Counted from the stretch's first letter, positions 36,329 through 46,554 are shown. The stretch is 64,000 nucleotides of DNA from Paraburkholderia haematera (GCF_905220975.1 NZ_CAJNBK010000006.1:124001-188000), one strand, 5' to 3'. Notes: generated by a model not told the origin, from the sequence alone. Program-made: numbers and translations.

Positions 36329-36812
36329 GAAGGGCGGGAAATTCTAATTCGATGATTTTTTTGTGCGGTAGTAATGTAGTACACATCAATTGAAGTCGAT
36401 GACTTCTTTCCGGCGCGCGAGAAAACGCGCGCGCCGCCACGAATCTTCTTTTCCAAGGAGCGCGAACAAGGTTCGCGCTCGCTTCTTATCCCATCTCCCT
36501 TTGTTCCGTTCTGAAGACTCGAGTGGACTATCCGTCTCTCAGCGCTCCTTTCCCGGAGAAATTAACCTAAAAAAGTAAGTACTTTGAATCTGAACTGCTG
36601 CTAATAGACGCAAGGCGATCGAAGGTAGTGCCTTTCGTGTAGGGGTTTCAAATTCATTCTGTGGGAAAAGTCGGACAAATATTGCGGAAGTATCGCCTGA
36701 CGGCATAGAAGAAATGTTTCAAACATGTTGTTAGAATTTTCTTCTGTTTCTAGGGTGGCCTATTCGATGCGGTCTGTCGCCCATTTACTCATTTTCAATA
36801 ATGGAGCGGCGT
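36329..36812. other. Intergenic region with two strong hairpins
   Basis: No gene is supported in these 484 bases. Two adjacent inverted repeats are present: GGCGCGCG/CGCGCGCC at 36412-36435, and a perfect 10-bp stem GAGCGCGAAC-AAG-GTTCGCGCTC at 36458-36480 followed by GCTTCTT. The second could end the lipoprotein transcript, although its U-tract is weak. The following 330 bases are AT-richer and should hold the promoter of the response-regulator operon; I could not fix the boxes. Confidence 0.55.
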
Positions 36813-37421
36813 GTGAAAAGAATTGTGATTATTGACGACCACCCAATGATTCGGGGAACGGTGTCCGGCGTACTGAGTGCCGACCCAGAGCTGGAAGTCA
36901 TCGGAGAATGCGGTGATGGTGAGGACGGGCTGGCGATGGTCCTCTCTGAGAATCCCGATCTGGTCATTCTCGATCTCGATTTGCCGAGCCTTGATGGTTT
37001 GGCCATGATCCGTCGTATTCGGGAACATAACGGTCAAATGTCAATTCTCGTGCTGTCCGCTAAACCGGAGCGCGTCATGGCTGGCTATACGCGCGTTGCC
37101 GGCGCAAATGGTTACGTGGGAAAAGGGCGGGAAATCGGTGAACTGATTACCGCCATAAAAACTGTTCTATACGGCTACGACTGCTTTCCGGCAGAGACAG
37201 CCAATTCAGCAACTGAAAATGGTTTACACCTCCTATCGGCGCGCGAAGTGGAGGTGCTGCAATATCTCGTGCGTGGTGTGAGCAACCGCGATATAGCAGC
37301 CCGGCTAATTTTGAGTGACAAGACGGTGAGCACGTACAAGAGCCGGATCCAGGAAAAGCTTGGGTTGACGTCGTTGGCCGGGCTGATCGAATTCGCATCG
37401 TTACACAGACTGGCCGACTGA
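36813..37421 (+). CDS. NarL/BvgA-type response regulator, copy 2
   Basis: This is a 202-residue regulator. I chose GTG at 36813 because GGAG lies 6 bases before it and it yields the usual VKRIVIIDDHP start; ATG at 36801 is the alternative. Receiver: Asp8-Asp9, phosphoacceptor Asp54 (ILDLDLP), Ser in VLSAK and Lys in VGKGR. The LuxR-type helix-turn-helix is LLSAREVEVLQYLVRGVSNRDIAARLILSDKTVSTYKSRIQEKLG. It is a paralogue of the regulator at 12647 with the same domain plan and phosphosite number. An Hpt protein follows nearby, as in the left cassette. Confidence 0.88.
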   Translation: MKRIVIIDDHPMIRGTVSGVLSADPELEVIGECGDGEDGLAMVLSENPDLVILDLDLPSLDGLAMIRRIREHNGQMSILVLSAKPERVMAGYTRVAGANGYVGKGREIGELITAIKTVLYGYDCFPAETANSATENGLHLLSAREVEVLQYLVRGVSNRDIAARLILSDKTVSTYKSRIQEKLGLTSLAGLIEFASLHRLAD

Positions 37422-37431
37422 GTTTTGCGCC

Positions 37432-37743
37432 ATGAATAAAGTGGTTTTGTTTGGTTTTTCAGCGCACCGTCGTGGTCCAGTATCACGTATGGCTTGCACC
37501 GCACGCCTTGCTTCGATTCGATTTGCAACGGTATTCGGCGGACTCTGCGCGTTTGCTCTGCTGTGTGTGATCTCAATACGATCCAACGCTGCACCGCTGG
37601 CTGATAGCGTATCGCTCGTTGACAATTCGCGCCCCGCTCCGGCCATGATCGCCCATGACGCTCGGGAGCAGCAACCCATGCGGCAGGCCTGCAACCTGCA
37701 AGATGCGGAGGGAGAATCGGCCCGCCGTTGCCACACAACTTGA
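37432..37743 (+). CDS. Small membrane or secreted protein between regulator and Hpt
   Basis: This 103-residue ORF starts 10 bases after the regulator stop, and its TGA falls at the ribosome site of the Hpt gene. It has one hydrophobic stretch (FATVFGGLCAFALLCVISI) followed by NAAPL, which could be a signal peptide or an anchor. I know no family. The tight spacing favours a real gene, but codon evidence is not decisive. Confidence 0.45.
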   Translation: MNKVVLFGFSAHRRGPVSRMACTARLASIRFATVFGGLCAFALLCVISIRSNAAPLADSVSLVDNSRPAPAMIAHDAREQQPMRQACNLQDAEGESARRCHTT

Positions 37744-37753
37744 GGAAATCCTC

Positions 37754-38107
37754 GTGAGTACCTCGACTGAACCCTTCGACCACAACTATCTCAACGCGTT
37801 GTCGCGAGAGGGTATCGATCTCCCCACGTTCGTCCGCGGTTGGCGTTGTTCCATGGACGAAGATTTGGTGCGGCTGCACGGCTTGCGTGACCAGCACGAC
37901 ATTGAAGGTTTACGCGCATCACTGCACAGATTGAGTGGAACCGTCGGTCTCGTCGGTGCGCGCAGTTTGATGGAGGCGCTGCAGGGCGCGAGCGCCACTT
38001 TGCAACAATATGAAGCCGGCGCAATCGACGTGCTCGTAAAGCGCTCGAGGAACCTGATGATGCAACTCGACGAAGCGATCGGTCCCCACCGGAGCGCGGT
38101 ACGATGA
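37754..38107 (+). CDS. Hpt-domain phosphotransfer protein, copy 2
   Basis: This 117-residue protein starts at GTG 37754, with GAGGAAA 6 bases upstream. It is essentially a lone Hpt bundle: SLHRLSGTVGLVGARSLMEALQGA carries the phosphoacceptor His in LHRLSGTVG. It lacks the pseudo-receiver N-terminus of the left-hand Hpt protein. It should pass phosphate between a hybrid kinase and the regulator at 36813. The next gene's ATG overlaps its stop (ATGA). Confidence 0.75.
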   Translation: MSTSTEPFDHNYLNALSREGIDLPTFVRGWRCSMDEDLVRLHGLRDQHDIEGLRASLHRLSGTVGLVGARSLMEALQGASATLQQYEAGAIDVLVKRSRNLMMQLDEAIGPHRSAVR

Positions 38108-39213
38108 ACCGACCGTTGGCCTTGATCGAAGGTGATCTTGCCATCCCGAAGCCGCTGCCATTCGACAGCTTGCCCCCGCCTTTTGGTTCGGGGCGGCGGG
38201 CGGCACATTCGCCATATGGGCTGGCACAGGGCGCCGCGCGGTTGGCACGACCCAGTCGGGTCTCCCAGGGTACGAAGCACATCCTGTTCTACAAGCTGCC
38301 GCCGAAACGCGTAGATTCGCATCGTTTCGATATGGCGATGGTAGAAGCGAAGCGCTATCTTGATAGCGGCAACGTTCTCCCGCGTTCATCGCGTTCGGAT
38401 CACATACTCGGGGCGGCGATTTTCGCGGGTTGCAGCCTCGCGTTGGCATGGCTGCTTGTGACATGCACGGTGCGGGATGCCGGAAAAGCGAGGGAACTGA
38501 CTGCGAAGCTTCCGTCAGTTCCTGCGCTCGACGGTACGCCCGCGGATCGTCCGCAACGGCCGGCGCCGTTGGCAGCGAAAGATAAGCAGGTGGTTCCGCA
38601 GAGTGTGGGCCCGGCTGCGAGCGCGGTGCCGGAGACAGCCATAGCAAACTCTACTGCGGCAGCGACGATACCTCGCTCAGGCTTGGCGACACGCAGTGTC
38701 GTCGTAGCTGTCGCACCGGCGAGTCCAGCGGCAAGTCACTCAGCGCCTACGCTGACGTCGGGGAGCCGTGCGAAGAACAATGACCGTACTCGGGCGGCGC
38801 CTCGAAACCAGCGGACGCTGCAATCGCAGGAAATCACGCCGCGGCTGACCGCGTTAGCGTCGACCCGCGAAGCAACGCGGAGTTACGCCGAAAAGGCGGG
38901 ACACAAAGTTGCCGTCGCTCGCATGACTGCGACGAATGTCGACGATCGGCTCGCGTTAAGCAGCACCGCTGGTTCAGCCACGCGGCCCTCTGTGTCTAAG
39001 CAAGCTGAATGGCCCGGATCAAGCTCGTCGGCGCGAGATGGCGCGGTCGGCGACGCAGCGTGGGTCAACTGGGCCGTCCAGCAGTCGCGCACGCACGTCG
39101 CAACGCGTGCGTCAACGGCGGCGGACACCGACTGGAACACTCGCATGACTCAGCGTCGGGTCACAGACAACCCCGAGGCTTTCCGCGCAGGCGCCGGCAC
39201 ATCGCAAAAATAA
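38104..39213 (+). CDS. Single-pass membrane protein with long disordered region
   Basis: This gene encodes 369 residues, translationally coupled to the Hpt gene by ATGA. The N-terminal 95 residues are soluble and Pro/Arg-rich. A transmembrane helix follows at about 98-121 (ILGAAIFAGCSLALAWLLVTC). The remaining 245 residues are Ala/Ser/Thr/Arg-rich, probably disordered, and periplasmic if the topology is N-in. No family is recognised. It may be a membrane partner of the phosphorelay or an envelope linker; both are guesses from location. Confidence 0.6.
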   Translation: MNRPLALIEGDLAIPKPLPFDSLPPPFGSGRRAAHSPYGLAQGAARLARPSRVSQGTKHILFYKLPPKRVDSHRFDMAMVEAKRYLDSGNVLPRSSRSDHILGAAIFAGCSLALAWLLVTCTVRDAGKARELTAKLPSVPALDGTPADRPQRPAPLAAKDKQVVPQSVGPAASAVPETAIANSTAAATIPRSGLATRSVVVAVAPASPAASHSAPTLTSGSRAKNNDRTRAAPRNQRTLQSQEITPRLTALASTREATRSYAEKAGHKVAVARMTATNVDDRLALSSTAGSATRPSVSKQAEWPGSSSSARDGAVGDAAWVNWAVQQSRTHVATRASTAADTDWNTRMTQRRVTDNPEAFRAGAGTSQK

Positions 39214-39238
39214 AAAAAGCCCGACCAAAGTCGGGCTT
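39211..39238 (-). terminator. Rho-independent terminator for acnA operon
   Basis: On the minus strand AAGCCCGAC-TTTG-GTCGGGCTT is followed by seven U residues. The 9-bp stem with a 4-base loop lies about 75 bases after the acnA stop. It also abuts the stop of the plus-strand membrane protein. Confidence 0.9.
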
Positions 39239-39314
39239 CCAAAGTCGGCCGCGTCCTCCACAGGACGCGGCCCCTGCAAACAGCTCGCAGTTACAGCACG
39301 CGTTACCTAAACCC

Positions 39315-42032
39315 TTAAGCCGCCAGCAGCGAACGCAGCACGAACGGCAGAATCCCGCCGTGCTTGTAGTAGTCCACTTCGATCGGCGTATCGATACGCA
39401 GCAGCACGGCGACACGCTTCTCCTTACCGTCCTTGCCACGAATCACCAGCGTCACTTCCTGCTGCGGCTTGAAGTCAGCGCCAAGGCCTTCGATGTCATA
39501 CGTTTCTTCGCCGGTGATACCGAGCGATTGCACGCTATCCGAGCCCTTGAACTGCAGCGGCAGAACGCCCATGCCCACCAGGTTCGAACGGTGAATGCGC
39601 TCGAAGCTGCGAGCAACCACAGCCTTCACGCCCAGCAATTGCGTACCCTTCGCAGCCCAGTCACGCGACGAGCCCGTACCGTACTCTTCACCCGCAAACA
39701 CAACCGTCGGCGTGCCCGCGTCGATGTACTTCATCGCTGCGTCATAGATCGACTCTTGTTCGCCGCTCGGCTGGTGAATCGTCAGGCCGCCTTCCACGCG
39801 CGAGCCGTCTGCTTTCGCCGGGATCATCAGGTTCTTGATCCGGACGTTCGCGAACGTGCCGCGCATCATCACGTCGTGGTTGCCGCGGCGCGAGCCGTAG
39901 CTGTTGAAGTCGGCCTTCTGCACGCCGTTCGCCTTCAGCCACTTGCCTGCCGGCGAGTCTTCCTTGATCGAGCCTGCCGGGCTGATGTGGTCGGTCGTGA
40001 CCGAGTCACCGAAAATGCCCAGTGCGCGTGCGTTCTTCACCGCGGCGATGCTGTCTGCCGGCGTCATCGAGAAGTCCTTGCCGAAGAACGGCGGCTCTGC
40101 GATGTAGGTCGACTTCGGCCAGTCGTAGACTTGACCTTCTTCGCCTTCGATCTTGCTCCACAGGTCGCCCTTCTTGGTCAGCGACGCGTAGTTCTTGCGG
40201 AACGCATCTGCGTCCAGCGCGAACTTGAGCAGGGCGTCGACTTCTTCGCTGGTCGGCCAGATGTCGCCCAGGTAGATGTCCTTGCCGCCCTTACCCTTGC
40301 CGACCGGTTCGGTCATCAGGTCACGCGTGATGTTGCCGGCGATCGCGTAAGCCACAACCAGCGGCGGCGAGGCCAGGAAGTTCGCGCGGATGTTCGGGTG
40401 AATACGTGCTTCGAAGTTACGGTTGCCCGACAGAACCGCTGCCGCGACGATGTCGTTCTTCGTGATCGCTTCGTTCAGTTCCGGCGTCAGGTCGCCCGCG
40501 TTACCGATACAGGTCGTGCAACCGTAAGCGGCCAGCGTGAAACCGAGCTTGTCGAGGTACTTCATCAAGTCGGTCTTCGTCAGGTATTCCGTGACGATAC
40601 GCGATCCCGGAGCCAACGAGGTCTTGATGTGCGGAGCGACCGTCAGGCCGGCTTCAACCGCCTTCTTGGCCAGCAAACCAGCAGCCAGCAGCACGCTCGG
40701 GTTCGACGTGTTCGTGCACGACGTGATCGCAGCGATCAGGATGTCGCCGTTCTTCACATCGACGCCGTTGCTCGTCGTGTATTGCGCGTCCAGATCGGCT
40801 TCCTTCTTCGCAAAGCCGTTTTCTGCAACCGGCTTCGAGAACAGGTCGCTGAAGGTCGACTTCACGTGACCGATTTCGATACGGTCTTGCGGGCGCTTCG
40901 GACCTGCCAGCGACGGCGTCACCGTGCCGAGATCCAGCGTGACGACCTTGGTGTAGTCGATCTGGCCAGCCTTCGGAATACCGAACAGACCCTGCGCCTT
41001 GAAGTAGTTTTCGAAGGCGGAGATTTCTGCGTCAGTACGGCCCGTGCCCTTGAAGTAGTCGATGGTTTTTTCGTCGACCGGGAAGAAGCCCATGGTTGCG
41101 CCGTATTCCGGCGCCATGTTGCCGATCGTTGCGCGATCCGGCAGCGACAGCGACTTCGTGCCTTCGCCGAAGAACTCAACGAACTTGCCGACAACCTTTT
41201 CCTTGCGCAGCAGTTCGGTCACGGTCAGGACCAGGTCGGTCGCCGTCAGGCCTTCGCGCAGCTTGCCCTTCAGTTCGACGCCCACCACGTCCGGCGTCAG
41301 GAAGTACACCGGCTGGCCGAGCATGCCGGCTTCAGCTTCGATACCGCCCACGCCCCAGCCCACCACGCCAATACCGTTGATCATGGTGGTGTGGCTGTCG
41401 GTGCCGACCAGCGAATCCGGGTAGTAGACCGTGTCCGCGCCTTCTGCCTTCTTGTGCACGCCGCGTGCGAGGTATTCCAGGTTCACCTGGTGAACGATAC
41501 CCACGCCCGGCGGCACGACCTTGAACGTGTCGAATGCTTGCATGCCCCACTTCATGAACTGGTAGCGCTCGTTATTGCGCTGGAATTCCAGTTTCATGTT
41601 CAGGTCGAGCGCGTTCTTTTCGCGGAAGTGATCGATCTGCACCGAGTGATCGACGACCAGATCGACCGGGACCAGCGGTTCGATCGACTTCGGATCCTTG
41701 CCCATGTGTTTCGCAACGCCGCGCATCGCAGCGATGTCGGCGAGCAGCGGCACGCCGGTAAAGTCTTGCAGCACAACGCGCGACACGACGAACGGGATTT
41801 CGTCGACGCGTGCAGCCGTCGGCTTCCAGTTCGCGAGTTGCTCGATGTGTTCTTCGGCGATCTTCTTGCCGTCGTAGTTACGCAGCACCGATTCCAGCAC
41901 GATACGGATCGAAACCGGCAGGCGGTCGATCTTGATGTTCAATGCCTTGCCGAGTTGCGGCAGGGAGTAGAACTTGCCTTTGCCGGAACCGCTGTCGAAT
42001 TCCTTGAGCGTTTTGTGGAGGTTGTGGGCCAT
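39315..42032 (-). CDS. acnA: Aconitate hydratase A
   Basis: This 905-residue enzyme isomerises citrate to isocitrate and, in many bacteria, can also hydrate 2-methyl-cis-aconitate. The cluster cysteines are seen in [12 protein letters not shown] and in [13 protein letters not shown]. The swivel domain contains [36 protein letters not shown] and [14 protein letters not shown]. Length matches bacterial AcnA. It follows prpD by 45 bases in a minus-strand operon with prpC, so it may serve both the TCA and 2-methylcitrate cycles. Confidence 0.96.
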   Translation of the reverse strand: MAHNLHKTLKEFDSGSGKGKFYSLPQLGKALNIKIDRLPVSIRIVLESVLRNYDGKKIAEEHIEQLANWKPTAARVDEIPFVVSRVVLQDFTGVPLLADIAAMRGVAKHMGKDPKSIEPLVPVDLVVDHSVQIDHFREKNALDLNMKLEFQRNNERYQFMKWGMQAFDTFKVVPPGVGIVHQVNLEYLARGVHKKAEGADTVYYPDSLVGTDSHTTMINGIGVVGWGVGGIEAEAGMLGQPVYFLTPDVVGVELKGKLREGLTATDLVLTVTELLRKEKVVGKFVEFFGEGTKSLSLPDRATIGNMAPEYGATMGFFPVDEKTIDYFKGTGRTDAEISAFENYFKAQGLFGIPKAGQIDYTKVVTLDLGTVTPSLAGPKRPQDRIEIGHVKSTFSDLFSKPVAENGFAKKEADLDAQYTTSNGVDVKNGDILIAAITSCTNTSNPSVLLAAGLLAKKAVEAGLTVAPHIKTSLAPGSRIVTEYLTKTDLMKYLDKLGFTLAAYGCTTCIGNAGDLTPELNEAITKNDIVAAAVLSGNRNFEARIHPNIRANFLASPPLVVAYAIAGNITRDLMTEPVGKGKGGKDIYLGDIWPTSEEVDALLKFALDADAFRKNYASLTKKGDLWSKIEGEEGQVYDWPKSTYIAEPPFFGKDFSMTPADSIAAVKNARALGIFGDSVTTDHISPAGSIKEDSPAGKWLKANGVQKADFNSYGSRRGNHDVMMRGTFANVRIKNLMIPAKADGSRVEGGLTIHQPSGEQESIYDAAMKYIDAGTPTVVFAGEEYGTGSSRDWAAKGTQLLGVKAVVARSFERIHRSNLVGMGVLPLQFKGSDSVQSLGITGEETYDIEGLGADFKPQQEVTLVIRGKDGKEKRVAVLLRIDTPIEVDYYKHGGILPFVLRSLLAA

Positions 42033-42077
42033 GGTGTTTTCCTTGGTTTGATCGCGGAACTACGTTACTTAACTTGA

Positions 42078-43529
42078 CTAGATGACGTACAGATCGACGT
42101 ACTCATTGACCGGCATGGCTTCAAGCCTTACCTGATCCAGCGACACGTCGAGAATCGCCAGTTGTTGCTTGACCGGAAAGCGGCGCGCGAGGTTGGTCTT
42201 GAACTTCTCGACCAGCAACGGAATCCCGTCTTCGCGACGACGCTTATGACCGATCGGGTATTCGACTACAACTTCGTCGAACGTCGAACCGTCGTTGAAT
42301 TCGATCGTCAGTGCATTGGCGATCGAACGCTTCTCCGGATCGTGGTAATCCTTCGTGAACTGCGCGTCTTCGACACATGCCATCTTGGCGCGCAGCACAT
42401 CGATACGCCCATCCTGCGCGATCGAATCTTCATAGTCCGCGGCCGTCAGGCGGCCATGGATCAACGGCACGGCGATCATGTATTGAATGCAATGATCGCG
42501 GTCGGCCGGATCGTTCAGGGGGCCTTTCTTGTCGATGATGCGGAGCGCGGCTTCGTGGGTGCGAATCGTGATCTTGCTGATGTCTTCGATGCGCTTGCCT
42601 TGAGCAGCGAGCTGCGCGTGCAGCTTCATGGCCGCTTCCACTGCTGTCTGTGCGTGGAATTCTGCCGGAAATGAAATTTTGAAGAGCACGTTTTCCATCA
42701 CGTACGAACCGTACGGACGCTGAAACTTGAACGCATTGCCCTTGAACAGGACATCGTAAAAGCCCCACGTCTTAGCGGTGAGCACCGACGGATAGCCCAT
42801 CTCGCCGGTTTTCGCGATCAGCGCGAGCCGCACCGCGCGCGAAGTCGCATCGCCCGCCGCCCACGATTTGCGCGAGCCGGTATTCGGCGCGTGACGATAC
42901 GTGCGCAATGCATGCCCATCGACAAATGCCTGCGAGACCGCGTTGATCAGCTCGTCGCGGGTCAAACCAATCAGTTCGCCGACCACTGCGGTGGAAGCCA
43001 GCTTCACCAGCAGTACGTGATCGAGCCCGACCTTGTTGAACGAGTTCTCGAGCGCGATACAGCCTTGAATTTCGTGCGCCTTGATCATGGCGATCAACAC
43101 GTCTTTCATCGTCAGCGGCTGTTTGCCCGCTGCGATGGCGCTGCGCGAGAGCCAGTCGGCTGTCGCCAGAATCCCGCCGAGGTTATCCGACGGATGCCCC
43201 CATTCGGCGGCCAGCCAGGTGTCGTTGAAGTCCAGCCAGCGGATCATCGCGCCGATGTTGAAGGCGGCCTGAACCGGGTCCAGCTGGAACGACGTGCCCG
43301 GCACCTTCGCGCCGTTGGGGACGATCGTGCCCGGCACGATCGGTCCCATCAGCTTGGTGCAGGCCGGGTAGGTGAGCGCCTCGAGTCCGCAACCGAGCGT
43401 ATCGATCAGGCAGTTACGCGCGGTGTCCAGCGCGAGCGTGCTGTCGATCGGGAAATCCAGCACGTAATCGACGATATCGACCAGGACGCGGTCCGGGGCG
43501 GGTCGTACGTTGGAAATCGGAGCGGACAT
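42078..43529 (-). CDS. prpD: 2-methylcitrate dehydratase (MmgE/PrpD family)
   Basis: This 483-residue protein has the length of PrpD. Family landmarks are [14 protein letters not shown] near the N-terminus, the [25 protein letters not shown] block with the active-site region, [18 protein letters not shown], and [22 protein letters not shown] sequence (here [19 protein letters not shown]). It dehydrates 2-methylcitrate to 2-methyl-cis-aconitate in propionate breakdown. It sits between a small exported protein gene and acnA, with prpC upstream in the same direction. PrpB and the PrpR regulator are not in the window. Confidence 0.9.
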   Translation of the reverse strand: MSAPISNVRPAPDRVLVDIVDYVLDFPIDSTLALDTARNCLIDTLGCGLEALTYPACTKLMGPIVPGTIVPNGAKVPGTSFQLDPVQAAFNIGAMIRWLDFNDTWLAAEWGHPSDNLGGILATADWLSRSAIAAGKQPLTMKDVLIAMIKAHEIQGCIALENSFNKVGLDHVLLVKLASTAVVGELIGLTRDELINAVSQAFVDGHALRTYRHAPNTGSRKSWAAGDATSRAVRLALIAKTGEMGYPSVLTAKTWGFYDVLFKGNAFKFQRPYGSYVMENVLFKISFPAEFHAQTAVEAAMKLHAQLAAQGKRIEDISKITIRTHEAALRIIDKKGPLNDPADRDHCIQYMIAVPLIHGRLTAADYEDSIAQDGRIDVLRAKMACVEDAQFTKDYHDPEKRSIANALTIEFNDGSTFDEVVVEYPIGHKRRREDGIPLLVEKFKTNLARRFPVKQQLAILDVSLDQVRLEAMPVNEYVDLYVI

Positions 43530-43554
43530 CGAGGTGCTTTCCTGATGTAACGGA

Positions 43555-44052
43555 TTAGTTCGTCTTGTTGATCGCGTTCGATTGCGTCGGAGCCGGTGCG
43601 CCTTGAATCATGGCTGCCGTCTTGCATTCGTCGGCCAGACGCGAGCTGTCTTTATCCGAGAACAACATCGCCTTCGTCGGGATCACGACCAGGTCCATAC
43701 CCGTTGCGGCGTCGTGGAAACGGTCTGCGCCCGTGGTGGTCGCTTCGCGCGGCAGATTGTAGTTTTTGTTCGCCCAGTGAACCGTGACGATCTGGTCACG
43801 CTTCATGTCGCCCTTCAGGTCGAATGCCAGACCTTCGTTGCACGACCACTTTTCCGCACCTTCCGGTACCGGATCGACCTTCGCTTCCTTGGCCGGGTTC
43901 GGTTTGCGCTTGATCAGGCGTTTCGGCTGCGGCTTCTTCGGCACGGCCTTGGCAGCCGGCGTGGTGGTGGTTTGCGCAGCGGCTTCCGTCGCAACGGTCA
44001 GCATCGTCGTGGACAAAGCGCCGACTACAACGGCGATCAACAGCTTATTCAT
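43555..44052 (-). CDS. Exported MliC-like protein in prp block
   Basis: This 165-residue protein has a signal peptide ([24 protein letters not shown]) and a Lys/Pro-rich linker ([18 protein letters not shown]). The C-terminal 90 residues ([52 protein letters not shown]) have the two-Cys, beta-rich look of MliC/PliC lysozyme inhibitors, but key motifs are not clear enough to be sure. It lies between prpC and prpD, 25 bases from prpD. A metabolic role is unlikely. Confidence 0.65.
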   Translation of the reverse strand: MNKLLIAVVVGALSTTMLTVATEAAAQTTTTPAAKAVPKKPQPKRLIKRKPNPAKEAKVDPVPEGAEKWSCNEGLAFDLKGDMKRDQIVTVHWANKNYNLPREATTTGADRFHDAATGMDLVVIPTKAMLFSDKDSSRLADECKTAAMIQGAPAPTQSNAINKTN

Positions 44053-44157
44053 GGTGGAGAACCTTTCTATCTAATTTCAGTTAAACATTACGCGGGCTAC
44101 CGGTCCCGGCATCCGCGAGGGTTGAACTGCACGCGCTTCGAAAGCGCACAGCGACCG

Positions 44158-45345
44158 CTATTTTCTCCTATTTAGCGGCGCGAACTTCAAATTCTCTGGA
44201 CCGGTGTAATTGGCGCTCGGACGGATGATCTTGTTGTCGATCCGCTGCTCGATAATGTGCGCGCTCCAGCCAGCCGTGCGGGCGATCACGAACAGCGGCG
44301 TGAACATCGCCGTCGGCACGCCCATCATGTGATACGAAACCGCGCTGAACCAGTCGAGATTTGGAAACATCTTTTTCACATCTGCCATCACTGTTTCAAG
44401 TCGCTCGGCGATGTTGAACAGCTTCAGGTTGCCCGCTTCCTTCGAAAGCTTCTTCGCGACTTCCTTGATGACCTTGTTGCGCGGGTCGGAGATCGTGTAC
44501 ACCGGGTGACCGAAACCGATCACCACTTCCTTGTTTTCGACGCGACGGCGGATGTCGGCTTCGGCCTCATCGGGCGTCTGATAGCGTGACTGGATCTCGA
44601 ACGCGACTTCGTTCGCGCCGCCGTGTTTCGGACCGCGCAATGCGCCGATCGCGCCGGTGATCGCCGAGTAGATGTCTGATCCCGTGCCCGCGATCACGCG
44701 GCCGGTGAACGTCGAGGCGTTGAATTCATGCTCGGCGTACAGGTTCAGCGACACATGCATCGCGTCGACCCATGCCTTCGACGGCGCCACGCCGTGCAGC
44801 AGGTGCAGGAAGTGGCCGCCGATCGAGTCGTCGTCGGTTTCGACCTCGATGCGCTTGCCGTTGTGCGAGTAGTGGTACCAGTACAGCAGCATCGAGCCGA
44901 GCGAGGCCATCAGCTTGTCGGCGATGTCGCGCGCACCCGGCAGGTTGTGGTCGTCTTTCTCCGGCAGCACGGTGCCGAGCACCGACACGCCGGTGCGCAT
45001 CACATCCATGGGGTGGGCGGCGGCCGGAATCCATTCCAGCGCGGCCTTCACATTCGCGGGCAGGCCGCGCAGCGCCTTGAGCTTCGTCTTGTAGGCGCTC
45101 AGTTCGGCTTGCGTCGGCAGCTTTTCGTGGACCAGCAGATAAGCGATCTCTTCGAATTCGCACGCACCGGCGATGTCGAGAATGTCGTAGCCACGGTAGT
45201 GCAGGTCGTTGCCAGTCTTGCCGACCGTGCACAGCGCGGTGTTGCCCGCCGTCACGCCGGACAGGGCGACGGATTTCTTCGGTTTGAAACCGCTTTTAGA
45301 TTCGTTCTCGCCTTGTGCACCGGCGGTTTGCGTCGTCTCGCTCAT
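44158..45345 (-). CDS. prpC: 2-methylcitrate synthase
   Basis: This 395-residue enzyme condenses propionyl-CoA with oxaloacetate. The open frame begins far upstream, but the ATG at 45345 gives the family N-terminus, has GGGAG and AGGAG just before it, and overlaps the stop of a small upstream ORF. Motifs: [65 protein letters not shown], and VIGFGHPVY with the catalytic His, then [28 protein letters not shown]. These favour PrpC over citrate synthase; a separate gltA lies at 52992. Confidence 0.9.
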   Translation of the reverse strand: MSETTQTAGAQGENESKSGFKPKKSVALSGVTAGNTALCTVGKTGNDLHYRGYDILDIAGACEFEEIAYLLVHEKLPTQAELSAYKTKLKALRGLPANVKAALEWIPAAAHPMDVMRTGVSVLGTVLPEKDDHNLPGARDIADKLMASLGSMLLYWYHYSHNGKRIEVETDDDSIGGHFLHLLHGVAPSKAWVDAMHVSLNLYAEHEFNASTFTGRVIAGTGSDIYSAITGAIGALRGPKHGGANEVAFEIQSRYQTPDEAEADIRRRVENKEVVIGFGHPVYTISDPRNKVIKEVAKKLSKEAGNLKLFNIAERLETVMADVKKMFPNLDWFSAVSYHMMGVPTAMFTPLFVIARTAGWSAHIIEQRIDNKIIRPSANYTGPENLKFAPLNRRK

Positions 45346-45509
45346 CTCCCGCAATCTCCTTTGTGCCTGCTCGATGCTTCTGATTGAACCGCGCATTCGA
45401 CCTCTGTTTCCTGCTGCGCGAGGCGGTGCAGCGTTTCGCTCGCACGAGGCCATGCGCGGGCGCCGGCCAGCACTGTCACGCCGGCTGCTGCGTTGACTTT
45501 CGCGCTCAT
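45342..45509 (-). CDS. 55-residue ORF coupled at both ends
   Basis: This short ORF exactly bridges the gap between the CitE-like gene and prpC. Its ATG overlaps the upstream TGA as ATGA at 45506-45509, and its own TGA overlaps the prpC ATG as ATGA at 45342-45345. The product starts [13 protein letters not shown] and contains [13 protein letters not shown]; no domain is recognised. It may be a genuine small protein or a device that keeps ribosomes moving from one gene to the next. Confidence 0.5.
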   Translation of the reverse strand: MSAKVNAAAGVTVLAGARAWPRASETLHRLAQQETEVECAVQSEASSRHKGDCGR

Positions 45510-46522
45510 GATGCGGCTTGCCGGTTAGCGCCCACTTTCGTGAAGAGCGGCGCGGCGTCTTGCGGAACGGCGCGGCCGGTGGATTGCGCGCGACGCAGCA
45601 CCGACCAGTAATAGCGATAGCTTGCCCGGTCGTGCAGCGTGTGGTGATGGCGCGTTGGTCCCCATTGCGCCGACTGCGCGGCCAGCAGAATTTCGGTAGC
45701 GGTGGCGATTTCTTCGTCGCGCGGGGCAAACGCGGCCACGATCGCCTCGATCTGCGCCGGGTGGATGCTCCACATGCGCGTGTAGCCGAACTCGTTGCGG
45801 GCGCGGGCGGCGTCGTTTGCAACCACGCTCATGTCGCGCACTTCGGTGCTGACGTTATGCGATGGCACCTTGCCGTACGCGTGGCAGGCCGCCGAAATCT
45901 CGAGCTTCGCGCGCCGCACCAGCGGGTGATCGAACTGACCGGGCGAGCGCATGGCGGTATCGGGAATCGCGCCGTCGTGTGCGGAAACGAAGTCCATCAG
46001 ACCGAAGCTCAGCGCCTCGACGCCGGGCAGCGCGGCCAGATCGAACACGCGCGTCAACGCGCCATGCGTTTCGACCAGCAGTTGCACCGGTACCGGTTGC
46101 GCAATGCCGAGCTCACGCCGCGTAGCCTCGATGAACGCGACCATTTCGGCGGCATCGGGGACGTTGCGGATCTTTGGCAGAGTGATGTAAGCGGGCGCTC
46201 GCTTCGCGGCGCGCAGAATGAGGCGGACGTCGTCACGCCAATGCGCGTGATCGAAGTCGTGAATCCGCACGCCGACGCGGCCGAAGTGGTCATGCTCGCT
46301 ACCCAGCAGCGACGCAACCAGCTGCGCGTGTTCGGCTTCCCGGCCGACCTGGGCGCCGTCTTCACAATCGAGCGTGATGTCGAACACCGGGCCGAGTTGC
46401 TGCTGCAATGCGAGTGATTTCAGCATCAGCTTCTCGCTGCCGGCGTAGTGATCGCAGGCAGGCAGCACAGCGGGCGGCACTTCGCCGTCAAACAGCACTT
46501 CGGCGGGTGTGAGGGCGCGCAT
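45506..46522 (-). CDS. CitE-like HpcH/HpaI family CoA-ester lyase
   Basis: This 338-residue TIM-barrel protein of the citrate lyase beta-subunit/malyl-CoA lyase group is recognised by [14 protein letters not shown] (metal-binding Asp/Glu), [14 protein letters not shown] with the conserved Arg, [32 protein letters not shown] and the C-terminal [16 protein letters not shown]. Members cleave or form beta-hydroxyacyl-CoA esters, often with acetyl-CoA and glyoxylate or oxaloacetate products. The exact substrate cannot be assigned. It leads the operon that continues into prpC, prpD and acnA. Confidence 0.85.
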   Translation of the reverse strand: MRALTPAEVLFDGEVPPAVLPACDHYAGSEKLMLKSLALQQQLGPVFDITLDCEDGAQVGREAEHAQLVASLLGSEHDHFGRVGVRIHDFDHAHWRDDVRLILRAAKRAPAYITLPKIRNVPDAAEMVAFIEATRRELGIAQPVPVQLLVETHGALTRVFDLAALPGVEALSFGLMDFVSAHDGAIPDTAMRSPGQFDHPLVRRAKLEISAACHAYGKVPSHNVSTEVRDMSVVANDAARARNEFGYTRMWSIHPAQIEAIVAAFAPRDEEIATATEILLAAQSAQWGPTRHHHTLHDRASYRYYWSVLRRAQSTGRAVPQDAAPLFTKVGANRQAAS

Positions 46523-46554
46523 CTTCGGCGTCAGGCGTGTGGATGGTCGTTAGG

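Noticed and set aside
39009..42077. Open frame of about 1000 codons on the plus strand across acnA
   Set aside because: It is antisense to a clearly functional aconitase and consists of His/Arg/Val-rich sequence typical of high-GC shadow frames.
45346..45822. N-terminal extension of PrpC through an upstream open frame
   Set aside because: It would overlap the CitE-like gene deeply and is Arg/Thr/Pro-rich without homology to citrate synthases. The ATG at 45345 has a good ribosome site.
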